In this document: one piece after another, positions 1-8,147 of the stretch | Position numbering within the stretch: the stretch's first letter is position 1 | Layout: each line of letters starts with the position of its first letter | NCBI RefSeq assembly: GCF_000423725.1 | Contig: NZ_KE384084.1 | Location: 508,222-572,221, forward strand | Source: Streptococcus devriesei DSM 19639 | GTDB taxonomy: Bacteria > Bacillota > Bacilli > Lactobacillales > Streptococcaceae | Length of the DNA stretch: 64,000 nt | Direction: 5' to 3' | Made by a program: the position numbers and the translations under genes | The notes under the pieces: model-generated | What the model saw: the letters and a program-made list of their open reading frames with translations, nothing else | The model's database searches: none | What the model was told of the DNA's origin: nothing

Positions 1-198
1 CAGGAAGCTGACCTTCCTGCTACAATCGTTGATGAAGACAGCTGTCAGTCTCCTTTTGGCTTGCTGGCTCATACAAATAAGGCTGAACACCTTGAAAATA
101 CGGATATCAAATATCTGTATCCACAGCTGTTTGCAAAAGAAAAACAAGAAAATCCCCAAAAGAGAAGTCTGTGGCAAAAATGGTTTTCAAAAGATTGA
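1..198 (+). CDS. C-terminal end of an unidentified protein (5' truncated by window)
   Basis: An open frame runs from the first base to a TGA at 196-198, giving the last 65 residues of a protein that begins outside the window. The tail is hydrophilic, with a charged Lys/Gln/Trp-rich end (KRSLWQKWFSKD). I do not recognise the family. The next gene starts 9 bases later behind a GAGGAGAAAG ribosome binding site, so the two are probably cotranscribed. The forward reading is favoured over an overlapping out-of-frame 68-codon ORF because its stop fits tightly against the downstream ribosome binding site. Confidence 0.6.
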   Translation, partial: QEADLPATIVDEDSCQSPFGLLAHTNKAEHLENTDIKYLYPQLFAKEKQENPQKRSLWQKWFSKD

Positions 199-207
199 GG
201 AGAAAGC

Positions 208-870
208 ATGTATCAGACGATTTTATTTGATTTAGACGGCACTCTGACCGACTCCGGACAGGGAATTCTTAATTCTATCCGCTATGCCCTGACCAAACTG
301 GGCCACCCTATTCCAAATGATGAGCTGCTGAAAACCTTTATCGGTCCTCCTTTGAAAATCAGTTTTGAACAAACTTTAGGTATGTCTTTGGCTGAAAGTC
401 AGGCAGGCATCAATTTTTACCGGGAGTATTTCAGAGAAAAAGGAATCTTTGAAAATCAGATTTACCCAGGCGTTCCGGAACTTCTGAGATCCTTGAAAGA
501 GCAGAACAAACAGCTCTTGGTAGCTACATCAAAACCTGAAATGTTTGCACGGCAAATTTTAGAACACTTTAAACTCAGTGATTTTTTTGACTACATCGCC
601 GGCGCCAGCATGGACAGTTCCCGCAGTAAAAAAAGTGATATTATCGCCTATGCCTTAGACAATATCAGCAGCACAAGCCTTTCTGCAGCCATGATGGTTG
701 GCGATCGGAAATATGATATTTTAGGAGCTAAGGAAAATCACATTGCTTCAGCCGGCGTGCTTTATGGCTATGGCAGCTTTGAAGAGTTACAGGCTGCAGG
801 AGCTGACTACCTTGCCAAAAACACGCAGGATTTAAAACGGATTGTGCTGGAAACCAGCAAAAACAATTAG
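208..870 (+). CDS. HAD-superfamily hydrolase, Gph/PpaX type phosphatase
   Basis: This 220-residue cytosolic phosphatase has all four HAD motifs: DLDGT at residues 8-12 (nucleophile D8, acid/base D10), the Ser/Thr motif around S108, a Lys pair at 141-142, and VGDRKYD at 164-170 for magnesium binding. The helical cap between motifs I and II and the total length fit subfamily IA enzymes such as phosphoglycolate phosphatase or the pyrophosphatase PpaX. The substrate cannot be read from sequence. The ATG follows a strong GAGGAGAAAG site, and a perfect palindrome with flanking A and T runs follows the stop. Family call is firm, substrate open. Confidence 0.9.
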   Translation: MYQTILFDLDGTLTDSGQGILNSIRYALTKLGHPIPNDELLKTFIGPPLKISFEQTLGMSLAESQAGINFYREYFREKGIFENQIYPGVPELLRSLKEQNKQLLVATSKPEMFARQILEHFKLSDFFDYIAGASMDSSRSKKSDIIAYALDNISSTSLSAAMMVGDRKYDILGAKENHIASAGVLYGYGSFEELQAAGADYLAKNTQDLKRIVLETSKNN

Positions 871-883
871 CATTTAAGGTATA

Positions 884-919
884 AAAAAGTGAGGAAAATC
901 ATGATTTTCCTCACTTTTT
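884..919. terminator. Perfect palindromic bidirectional terminator
   Basis: Two 18-base arms (884-901 and 902-919) are exact reverse complements with no spacer, beginning with an A run and ending with a T run. It lies between the Gph-like gene and the convergent maeR gene and can stop transcription from both sides. Confidence 0.85.
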
Positions 920-1036
920 AGGAGATTTATGAAAAAGAAAGTTTTAGGATGCTTATAATATAACAAGGAAGGCTTAAACGAAACTTAAGATTGTTTGCTG
1001 TTTATAATTTTTATTTAACCTTGCAGAATAGCCTTT

Positions 1037-1711
1037 TTACTTTTTTCTTTCAAATATTTTATAAGGACGCCCGACTTTGGTATAGATGACACGGCTGTTG
1101 AGATATGTATGCTCTTCTAAATAAGCAACATATTTGCGGATGGTAACGTGTGAAATCTGACAGCTGTCGGCCAATTCCTGAATAGTAAAGGGAGCAGCCA
1201 TACCCCTAATAGTCCTCTTGATTTTTTGCAAGGTTTCTACAGACAAGCCTTTATCCAATTCTGCGGCAGCTTGAGACTGCTCTGCTTTGCTGCTGTTCAT
1301 GAGCCGGTCAATTTGAGCCTGCTCTACAGTTTCTTTGTTTAGATTGGTTATTTGTCGGATAAAGAGATTAATGCTCTGCTGAAAACGCTGATTGGTAAAA
1401 GGCTTGATCAAATAATCAATAACACCTAAACGAAGCCCCTCTTTAACGGTCTGAGCTTCATTGGCAGCTGTTATCAGGATAACATCACTATTGCTGTGAC
1501 ATTTGCGAAGTTCACTAAGCAAATCAAGGCCGCTGCCATCTTTCAGCTGGACATCCAGCAATATTAAAGCCACCTCACACTTTTCCAGAAGCTCCTTAGC
1601 GTCTTTTAAAGAATTGGCTGAATAAATATTGTCAAACTGCCCGCCTTTTTCCAAGTAATTGCGGTGAATAAATTCAACCATGGGGTCATCTTCTATAATA
1701 AGTACATTCAT
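1037..1711 (-). CDS. maeR: MaeR, CitB-family response regulator of malate metabolism
   Basis: This 224-residue regulator has a receiver domain at about 1-120, with acidic residues E7, D8 and D9, the predicted phosphoacceptor D53, a Thr in LITAANE and the conserved Lys in LIKPF. A linker and a C-terminal helix-turn-helix (about 170-205, containing CQISHVTIRKYV) typical of CitB/DcuR regulators follow. Its start overlaps the end of maeK by four bases, so the two are translated together. Divergent maeP-maeE points to malate control, as described for MaeKR in other streptococci. The target site is inferred to be the AT-rich repeats before maeP. Confidence 0.88.
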   Translation of the reverse strand: MNVLIIEDDPMVEFIHRNYLEKGGQFDNIYSANSLKDAKELLEKCEVALILLDVQLKDGSGLDLLSELRKCHSNSDVILITAANEAQTVKEGLRLGVIDYLIKPFTNQRFQQSINLFIRQITNLNKETVEQAQIDRLMNSSKAEQSQAAAELDKGLSVETLQKIKRTIRGMAAPFTIQELADSCQISHVTIRKYVAYLEEHTYLNSRVIYTKVGRPYKIFERKK

Positions 1712-3246
1712 GAGCTTCCCTCCCTGTATGGTGAAATCAAGATGAGCTGAATAAGATTACGCTCTGCTTTCATTTCAAATACTGCCTGATTTCCTTTAAG
1801 CATCTGTCTGAAAAAATGATTGTCAAAATGGTTTTGCAGCTGCTCTTGCTGCTCCTGTGACAAGGTCAGAAAATACCTGCTGGTCAGCTGATTATTTTCA
1901 TAGTGAATTCCTAATGAAAGTTCTCCCGGCAAGACGAGCTGCAGCAACACATGGTGAATATAACGGTAAAAGTTGATTAAGGCCTTGGTGTCTTCTTCAT
2001 GCCGGTTGGCCGGTATTTCAGGTGAAATATCAATCAACAGCGGCACTTTGCGTTCACTAAATTTCTGCCGTTCACCGTTCAAAAAGCCGGCAATCTGAGG
2101 ATTTTGTACTAAAAATGACAGCTGGTAAGCAAATTCCTTATCAGGCGTCAGGATATCTTCTAAATAGATTTTCAATTCTTCATAGGCATTGAGATCAGCC
2201 AAGCCATAAATGACATGGAGCCGGTTGACAAATTCATGAGTCTGTGCCTGCAGCGACGACGCATAGGCAGTTGTATTGGCCAGCTGATCCATTATTAAGA
2301 AAGATTCGGTAGCATTTCTTAGAAAGATAATCCAGCCGATCAGCTTACCGTTGACCTCAATCGGGGCAGAAGAAAAAATGTAATCCTGTCCCTTTTGACG
2401 ATAGACCTGCTCTTTTTTGTCCTTGAGCATCTCTTTCGAAAAAGCTGTTATCAGCTGTTCAATCGGCTGATGCACTAAGCTGTCTTTTGCTCCGCTTTGT
2501 TTGCGATAAAGTTCCTCAGCCGCAATATTAGCCAGATTTATCCTGTACTTAAGGTCAATCACGACCATGGCATCCTTTGTCTGATCCAGCATGGCATTGC
2601 GTTCTTCAAACAGACGAGAAAGCTCCCGCGGCTCCAAATTCAGGAGCTGCTTTTTTAGGTAAAAAGCGAGGCCGGTTGCAGCTGCAAAACCTATTGTCAT
2701 GCTAAGAAGCAGCGCTAAAGAGTAGCCCTGCCGAGAATTCTTAATAAGCGTACTTAAAGACTGCACCTTAATGCCCAGTACCGCAACGCCGATTTGCTTT
2801 TTCTTAGCCTTATCAGCATAGATGGGAACAAAGCCTCTCAACGATTTGCCGAGGCTCCCCTGACTGACCGAGATTTTGGTCTTTCCTTTGAGGGCAGGCA
2901 GCTCATCGCCCCCTTCAAAGTGCTTGCCAATCTTGCTTCTATCGGGATGGGTCAAACGAATGCCCTGCATATCCATAACCACTACAAAATCCAAATGATG
3001 GATTTTAGCAATTTTTTTAGTATATGCTTCAAGCTTATCATTTCTCTTTTTAGTTAAAAGTGCATGTCTAATCTGCGGATCGAGAGCCAGCTGGCGGCCG
3101 ACAGAAATTAAAAGCTTCTCTTGCTGACTGCGCATGAGCTGTGAATGCTGGTAAAGAGTCAGTCCATAAAACAAAGAAGCCATGACTAACAGCGTCAGAA
3201 CAAAAACCATTGTCAATAGATTTCTCAGATGCAGCCCTTTCTTCAT
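1708..3246 (-). CDS. maeK: MaeK, CitA/DcuS-type membrane sensor with degenerate ATPase domain
   Basis: The 512-residue protein has transmembrane helices at about 11-31 and 176-197 bounding an extracytoplasmic PAS-like sensor domain. A cytoplasmic PAS domain (about 215-320) and a DcuS/CitA-like phosphorylation helix with H337 in QTHEFVNRLH follow. NPQIAGFLNGE is also family-typical. The C-terminal region, however, shows no N box, no DxGxG and no GLGL-type glycine box, so it may not bind ATP normally. A GGGGGAG ribosome binding site precedes the ATG. Pairing with maeR and divergence from maePE support malate sensing; kinase activity is uncertain. Confidence 0.85.
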   Translation of the reverse strand: MKKGLHLRNLLTMVFVLTLLVMASLFYGLTLYQHSQLMRSQQEKLLISVGRQLALDPQIRHALLTKKRNDKLEAYTKKIAKIHHLDFVVVMDMQGIRLTHPDRSKIGKHFEGGDELPALKGKTKISVSQGSLGKSLRGFVPIYADKAKKKQIGVAVLGIKVQSLSTLIKNSRQGYSLALLLSMTIGFAAATGLAFYLKKQLLNLEPRELSRLFEERNAMLDQTKDAMVVIDLKYRINLANIAAEELYRKQSGAKDSLVHQPIEQLITAFSKEMLKDKKEQVYRQKGQDYIFSSAPIEVNGKLIGWIIFLRNATESFLIMDQLANTTAYASSLQAQTHEFVNRLHVIYGLADLNAYEELKIYLEDILTPDKEFAYQLSFLVQNPQIAGFLNGERQKFSERKVPLLIDISPEIPANRHEEDTKALINFYRYIHHVLLQLVLPGELSLGIHYENNQLTSRYFLTLSQEQQEQLQNHFDNHFFRQMLKGNQAVFEMKAERNLIQLILISPYREGSS

Positions 3247-3350
3247 AGCACTCCCCCGTTTTCAGTCTAACAACGAATCTGCAAGCGTTTTTATTTGTCA
3301 ATTATAACATATTCATGAGCCTGCATTTAGCCTTAAAAAAGTTGACTTAC

Positions 3351-3378
3351 TTAAATTACTTAAATAATCTTAATTTAA
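3351..3378. promoter_or_regulatory. Candidate MaeR operator: AT-rich direct repeats upstream of maeP
   Basis: Three TTAAAT/TTAATT hexamers begin at 3351, 3360 and 3370, close to one helical turn apart, 15-42 bases upstream of a TATAAT at 3393-3398. CitB-family regulators such as DcuR and MaeR bind AT-rich direct repeats of this kind. The TATAAT has only a poor -35 (TTAATT, 3370-3375), which suits an activated promoter. A TTGACT at 3342-3347 is too far away to pair with it. Confidence 0.5.
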
Positions 3379-3431
3379 AAAATCTTTTTTCCTATAATGA
3401 GGTTACTCAATTTTAACAGGAGGAAAATTTT

Positions 3432-4751
3432 ATGGCCAAAGAGAAACTAACAGCTGAAAACTCAGCAGGCTGGGAAAAATGGATGAATTGCTATGTCGGA
3501 TCTGTCCCTTTGCCTGTTTATGTCACCTTATCAGTCATCATACTGATTACGGCCTTATTGCAGCAGCTACCTGTCAACATGCTGGGCGGCTTTGCAGTCA
3601 TTTTGACTTTGGGCTGGCTCTTAGGAACGATTGGTGCCAACATTCCAATTTTAAAAAACTTTGGCGGACCGGCAATCTTTTCATTACTAATGCCTTCCAT
3701 TTTAGTCTTTTTTAATCTCATTAATAAGAATGTTTTGGATTCTGCCGATATCCTGATGAAACAAGCTAATTTCTTATACTTCTACATTGCCTGTTTAGTC
3801 TGCGGCAGTATCCTGGGAATGAACCGTAAAATTTTGGTACAGGGACTGATGCGAATGATTATCCCTATGATGCTGGGCATGGTTTGCGCTATGGCTGTCG
3901 GAACCCTCGTCGGAGTGCTTTTGGGACAGGATTGGAAACATACACTCTTTTTCATCGTAACCCCAGTTCTTGCAGGAGGCATCGGTGAAGGTATTCTTCC
4001 GCTGTCGCTCGGCTACAGCGCCATTACTGGCATGGGAAGTGAACAGCTGGTGGCTCAGCTTATTCCTGCCACGATTGTCGGTAATTTCTTTGCCATTATG
4101 TGCACGGCTATCCTATCACGCTGGGGCGAACGGCGGACGGATCTTTCCGGACAGGGGCAGCTGGTAAAAATGAAATCAGAAGACGATATGGCCGATGCCC
4201 TTAAAGATAACTCAGGACCGCTTGACATCAAAAAGATGGGAGCCGGGGTGCTTACGGCTTGTACTCTTTTCATCGTCGGCCAGCTGCTGCAGCATTTGAC
4301 TGGTTTTCCGGGACCTGTGCTGATGATTGTTGCTGCTGCTGCTCTCAAATATCTCAACGTTATTCCAGCAGAAACACAGCATGGTGCTAAACAGCTCTAC
4401 AAATTTATCTCAGGCAACTTTACTTACCCATTAATGGCGGGGCTGGGGCTCCTCTACATTCCTTTAAAAGATGTTGTCGGTGTTTTAACGCTGCCTTACT
4501 TTATTATTGTTGTCAGTGTTGTCTTTACGGTTATTTCAGTGGGATTCTTCGTTGCCCGTTTCATGAATATGTACCCGATTGAAGCTGCTATTATTTCTGC
4601 CTGCCAAAGCGGTATGGGCGGCACAGGCGATGTTGCTATTCTAAGTACGGCAGACCGCATGAATCTCATGCCCTTTGCACAAGTTGCGACACGTCTCGGC
4701 GGGGCGATTACCGTGATTACAATGACAGCTATCCTGCGGATTATCTTTTAA
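3432..4751 (+). CDS. maeP: MaeP, 2-hydroxycarboxylate (malate) transporter
   Basis: This 439-residue polytopic membrane protein belongs to the 2HCT family of CitS/MaeN/MaeP symporters. Diagnostic parts are GGIGEGILPLS around residues 183-193 and SGMGGTGDVAILS near 393-405; each matches a GGxG re-entrant loop of the family. It should import malate with sodium or protons. An AGGAGG site precedes the ATG, and the malic enzyme gene follows after 35 bases, giving a transport-plus-oxidation operon. Citrate cannot be excluded as substrate, but malic enzyme and the MaeKR pair favour malate. Confidence 0.9.
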   Translation: MAKEKLTAENSAGWEKWMNCYVGSVPLPVYVTLSVIILITALLQQLPVNMLGGFAVILTLGWLLGTIGANIPILKNFGGPAIFSLLMPSILVFFNLINKNVLDSADILMKQANFLYFYIACLVCGSILGMNRKILVQGLMRMIIPMMLGMVCAMAVGTLVGVLLGQDWKHTLFFIVTPVLAGGIGEGILPLSLGYSAITGMGSEQLVAQLIPATIVGNFFAIMCTAILSRWGERRTDLSGQGQLVKMKSEDDMADALKDNSGPLDIKKMGAGVLTACTLFIVGQLLQHLTGFPGPVLMIVAAAALKYLNVIPAETQHGAKQLYKFISGNFTYPLMAGLGLLYIPLKDVVGVLTLPYFIIVVSVVFTVISVGFFVARFMNMYPIEAAIISACQSGMGGTGDVAILSTADRMNLMPFAQVATRLGGAITVITMTAILRIIF

Positions 4752-4786
4752 TATTTAAGTAAAAAATAGAAATAGGAGAAACTATT

Positions 4787-5950
4787 ATGGCAAATGAAGA
4801 TGTTAGAGAATTGGCCTTGCAGCAGGCAAGGGAAAACGGCGGCAAATTAGAAGTTGTTTCCAAAGTTACTGTCGAAAACAAAAGGGATTTAAGCATTGCT
4901 TATACGCCCGGTGTAGCTGCGGTTTCATCAGCTATCGCAGAAAATAAAGACCTGGCCTACGAACTGACAACCAAGAAAAACACTGTCGCTGTCGTCAGTG
5001 ACGGCTCTGCCGTTCTTGGTCTGGGAAATATTGGAGCTGAGGCAGCTATGCCTGTTATGGAAGGCAAGGCAGCACTCTTTAAACGCTTTGCAAATGTTGA
5101 TGCTGTTCCGATTGTTCTTGCTACACAGGATACTGAGGAAATTATCGCAACGGTTAAGGCCATTGCCCCAACCTTTGGCGGTATTAACTTAGAAGACATC
5201 AGTGCCCCGCGCTGTTTTGAGATTGAGCAGCGGCTCATTGAAGAATGCCCTATCCCAGTCTTTCACGATGACCAGCACGGAACAGCTATTATCGTTCTGG
5301 CGGCTGCCTTTAACAGTCTGAAATTAATTGGCAAGACCCTTGATGAGGTCAAAATCGTTGTTAACGGCGGAGGCTCCGCCGGCTTATCCATCACGCGTAA
5401 GTTCTTAGCCGCCGGCGCCAAACATATTACTGTTGTAGATCGTACAGGCATTATCAACGAAGAAGACAGCAGCCTTCCTGCTCACCATGCCGATATTGCT
5501 AAGGTTACCAACCGTGAACACCTCTCCGGCGATTTAAAAACAGCCCTCAAAGACGCCGATATTTTCATTGGGGTCTCTGCACCAGGTGTCCTCAAAAAAG
5601 AATGGATTAAAGAAATGGCAGACAAGCCTGTTATCTTTGCCATGGCCAATCCGACACCTGAAATTTTCCCGGATGAGGCTATTGACGGCGGAGCTTACAT
5701 CGTCGGCACAGGCCGCAGCGATTTCCCTAATCAAATCAACAACGTGTTAGCTTTCCCTGGCATCTTCCGCGGAGCCTTGGACGCTCGTGCCAGAAAGATT
5801 ACCATTGACATGCAGATTGCTGCAGCACACGGCATCGCTGATCTTATCCCGGATGCCGAACTCAGCCCGACCAATATTATTCCGGATGCCTTCCAAGAAG
5901 GCGTGGCCAAAACAGTGGCGGCGGCTGTCAGAGAAAGTGCCGCACACTAG
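4787..5950 (+). CDS. maeE: MaeE, NAD-dependent malic enzyme
   Basis: This 387-residue enzyme decarboxylates malate to pyruvate and carbon dioxide with reduction of NAD(P). Family signatures are the early SIAYTPGVAAVSSA block, SDGSAVLGLGNIG, the metal-binding FHDDQHGTAI, and a Rossmann nucleotide site NGGGSAG. The length fits the short bacterial malic enzyme. It is the second gene of the maeP-maeE operon, with an AGGAG site, and is followed by a long-loop terminator. With MaeP it would let the cell use malate as an extra carbon and energy source and raise internal pH. Confidence 0.93.
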   Translation: MANEDVRELALQQARENGGKLEVVSKVTVENKRDLSIAYTPGVAAVSSAIAENKDLAYELTTKKNTVAVVSDGSAVLGLGNIGAEAAMPVMEGKAALFKRFANVDAVPIVLATQDTEEIIATVKAIAPTFGGINLEDISAPRCFEIEQRLIEECPIPVFHDDQHGTAIIVLAAAFNSLKLIGKTLDEVKIVVNGGGSAGLSITRKFLAAGAKHITVVDRTGIINEEDSSLPAHHADIAKVTNREHLSGDLKTALKDADIFIGVSAPGVLKKEWIKEMADKPVIFAMANPTPEIFPDEAIDGGAYIVGTGRSDFPNQINNVLAFPGIFRGALDARARKITIDMQIAAAHGIADLIPDAELSPTNIIPDAFQEGVAKTVAAAVRESAAH

Positions 5951-5991
5951 AGTCACAATTCAAAGGCCTATAAACGACTCCGCATAAAGCA

Positions 5992-6068
5992 AAAAAGACT
6001 GAATCTGTACTGTTTTTCCCAATCGGACATCAAAATCCAATTTAGGGACAGCCAGATTCAGTCTTTTT
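5992..6068. terminator. Long-loop bidirectional terminator after maeE
   Basis: A 16-base arm beginning with an A run at 5992-6007 is exactly complementary to 6053-6068, which ends in a T run. The loop is 45 bases, long for a simple terminator. It separates maeE from the convergent gene at 6080-7063. Confidence 0.75.
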
Positions 6069-6079
6069 GTGCAGCCATT

Positions 6080-7063
6080 TTAAGGATCAGTCTGCTTTTT
6101 TGCTTTGGTGTACTTGATCTGCAAATGCTTAGACAATTTGCGGTAAGTAAATTTAGAAAAGTTAAAGTCTTCAAGCGATTTCGTGATTTCTGGATTTTCC
6201 ATAGTCCAAAAATAATCAATTCGCTTGCCAGACCTGACAGGAATAATCTCATCCGGGCGCTTGCCTAAAATTGTTAAGCTTTTGACTTCTTTTTTATTGT
6301 GCCACATGCCAAAGTATAAATCCTGCTCTGCCATGGCTGAGACACCTGCTCCCGGCGTATATTTAAAGATGTACTCTTCGGAAATACTGTCACAGGCAGC
6401 ATCATCACAGTCATATAAGTAATAATCATCTAAGTAATCTTTCATAAAATATTCTTCCACAGCAGGTTTAAAATATTTGCCGTCTTTCACCTCCAGCGTA
6501 TATACTGTAAAGGTCTTTGATTTGCTGGAAGTGTAAAAATAATGGATAGTGTCCCCTAAGCCTTTAATGTAAAAGAAATCTTCATTCGTTTTTCCCTTTA
6601 TTTTTTTAAAATGATTCAAGGCTTCGCTTTCAGTTGAGTACAAGCGACCATTTTCTGATGGTTTTTTCTGTTCTTTATGCTTATTTACTGACTGATTGAA
6701 TGAATGAGTCGATCGGACACCAAAGGACTGAACACCATCAGAAACATCTGATTTTATAGTAAAAACAGTAACAAGAAACATAATGATCACTGTCATAACA
6801 GAAGCCAGGCAGGTCAGCAGAATCTTTTTTAAAATCTTTTGATACTTGAGCATAAAGGCAGCGCTAATCAGCATATTGAAAGGCAGAAAAGCCATTATAG
6901 CAATGACCAACACTTTCATCTGCACAGGCGAAGCATCTTTAGGCAAAAAATCCGTAACAGCATAAATCATCAAACTGACTAACAAGAAACTGCTCACAAT
7001 AATCATACTTGCAGCCAGCCATTTTCTTAGCTTAGACCGTTTTCCCTTTTGCTTAACAGACAT
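6080..7063 (-). CDS. Unknown three-helix membrane protein
   Basis: This is a 327-residue protein of unrecognised family. The N-terminus is strongly basic and is followed by three hydrophobic helices at about 13-37, 47-69 and 76-100. A hydrophilic domain of roughly 220 residues follows, rich in Tyr, Asp and Lys, including a YYLYDCDDAACD stretch with two cysteines that could form a disulfide if exported. It stands alone between the maeE terminator and mazEF. I cannot assign a function. Confidence 0.7.
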   Translation of the reverse strand: MSVKQKGKRSKLRKWLAASMIIVSSFLLVSLMIYAVTDFLPKDASPVQMKVLVIAIMAFLPFNMLISAAFMLKYQKILKKILLTCLASVMTVIIMFLVTVFTIKSDVSDGVQSFGVRSTHSFNQSVNKHKEQKKPSENGRLYSTESEALNHFKKIKGKTNEDFFYIKGLGDTIHYFYTSSKSKTFTVYTLEVKDGKYFKPAVEEYFMKDYLDDYYLYDCDDAACDSISEEYIFKYTPGAGVSAMAEQDLYFGMWHNKKEVKSLTILGKRPDEIIPVRSGKRIDYFWTMENPEITKSLEDFNFSKFTYRKLSKHLQIKYTKAKKQTDP

Positions 7064-7246
7064 AGTTTTTCCTCTTTTCTGTCAATAAATTTTTATTCAA
7101 TATTGTTGACATTTGTCTTTTTTGCCATTATTTTCCTCTTTTTAACAATTTTATTACACCTATTATTATAGCACTATAAAATGCTATTTATATCAAGACT
7201 TAACTATTTTTGTTTAGTTTTCCCGAATAATCTCTATGAAAACCAT

Positions 7247-7290
7247 TTGACTTTGTAAGTTCTTTTGTATATACTTGATGTATACAAAAG
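7247..7290 (+). promoter_or_regulatory. mazEF promoter with overlapping palindromic operator
   Basis: TTGACT at 7247-7252 and TATACT at 7270-7275 are separated by 17 bases. Ten-base arms CTTTTGTATA (7262-7271) and TATACAAAAG (7281-7290) form an inverted repeat with a 9-base spacer that covers the -10. This is the expected layout for autorepression by MazE or the MazE-MazF complex. Confidence 0.8.
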
Positions 7291-7308
7291 AGTTTAGAGG
7301 TGATTTTC

Positions 7309-7524
7309 ATGGTAACAGTAAAAGCGAGAAAGGTTGGGAATTCTATGACGGTGACGATTCCAAAGGATTTAAAGGTAAAAGAAGGCACTGAGTTCTCTGT
7401 TTACAGAGGGGTAGATGGTGTGATTGTTCTGGCACCAAAGCTGGCTAATCCTTTTGATGGCAAGACTGATTTAGCCATGTCCGACGATTTTAAAGGAGTG
7501 ACTCTGCTAGATAATGAAGCCTAA
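7309..7524 (+). CDS. mazE: MazE-like antitoxin
   Basis: The protein has 71 residues. Its N-terminus (VKARKVGNSMTVTIPKDL) is a SpoVT/AbrB swapped-hairpin DNA-binding domain, and its acidic C-terminal tail should wrap the toxin. A GTG nine bases upstream is in frame, but the AGAGGTGA ribosome site at 7295-7302 sits at the right distance only from the ATG at 7309. The gene overlaps mazF by 11 bases. It should neutralise MazF and repress the promoter through the palindrome at 7262-7290. Confidence 0.88.
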   Translation: MVTVKARKVGNSMTVTIPKDLKVKEGTEFSVYRGVDGVIVLAPKLANPFDGKTDLAMSDDFKGVTLLDNEA

Positions 7525-7870
7525 TTACATTCCTCAAAAACAGGATTTGGTCTGGATAGATTTTGATCCTTCTCTTGGCAGAGAAATTCAAAAACGCCGA
7601 CCAGCCTTAGTTATCTCCAGTCAAAACTACGCCAAACAGACTGGGTTTGTGGCTGTTTGTCCCATCACCCATGGACAAAGGAAACTGAAAGCACAAAATC
7701 TTCTTGTTAAGGTCCATCATCCAGAGATAGATGGCGCTGTTAATCCTTTTCAACTTCACACCTTTGACTATCGTGCCCGCAACATTCAAAAAGTCGGACA
7801 GCTGGACACTTGGGCTTTTCAAAAGGTGGCACAGCTTTATCCCTACATTTTTGAAGATTTAAAGGGCTAA
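7514..7870 (+). CDS. mazF: MazF-type endoribonuclease toxin
   Basis: This 118-residue PemK/MazF-fold protein contains the family-defining QDLVWIDFDPSLGREIQKRR start, with the conserved Arg and the PALVIS strand. FVAVCPIT, which carries the conserved Ser/Thr region, follows. MazF enzymes cut single-stranded mRNA at short motifs; the cut site cannot be predicted. The start lies inside mazE, 11 bases before its stop, so the two are translationally coupled. Both reading frames are intact. Confidence 0.9.
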   Translation: MKPNYIPQKQDLVWIDFDPSLGREIQKRRPALVISSQNYAKQTGFVAVCPITHGQRKLKAQNLLVKVHHPEIDGAVNPFQLHTFDYRARNIQKVGQLDTWAFQKVAQLYPYIFEDLKG

Positions 7871-7883
7871 TTCTGCATCAAAA

Positions 7884-8132
7884 AAGAGAGTGGGACAAAA
7901 ATCGGTAAATCGTCATGAAATGGCGATTTCGATTTTGTTGTCCCACCTCCGCACAGTTTATTAGGGATTGACATGAACTAACGTTCATATAATTGGATAT
8001 CCTCCAACAGTTCCCCAAACTGTTGGAGCTATCACTTGCGTAGCAAGGGATAAGGACTTCCAATAAACCACTGCGTTAATATGTGATACTTCATAAATTG
8101 AAAGAGTTTGAGACTTTTGTCCCAAACTCTTT
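7884..8132. repeat. Composite intergenic repeat with hairpins
   Basis: The region between mazF and the mini-divIVA gene is built of hairpin modules. A GTGGGACA...TGTCCCAC hairpin spans 7890-7947. ATGAAC/GTTCAT arms lie near 7973-7990. Eleven-base arms at 8002-8012 and 8018-8028 enclose CCCCA. The 3' module 8066-8132 recurs almost exactly at 30679-30746 and ends in a GAGTTTG-type hairpin followed by T residues, which can terminate the his operon from the other strand. Confidence 0.75.
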
Positions 8133-8147
8133 TGTTTTGCTGTATTC

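Noticed and set aside
3068..3301. 77-codon minus-strand frame across the maeK start
   Set aside because: It overlaps the maeK N-terminus in another frame and its sequence has no family features.
3342..3398. TTGACT plus TATAAT as a single maeP promoter
   Set aside because: The two hexamers are 45 bases apart, far beyond a usable spacer.
8002..8028. Inverted repeat CTCCAACAGTT as an insertion sequence end
   Set aside because: No transposase fragment or matching second end is present in the window; it is kept only as part of the composite repeat.
7884..8132. CRISPR array
   Set aside because: The hairpin modules are not regularly spaced direct repeats and no cas gene is near.
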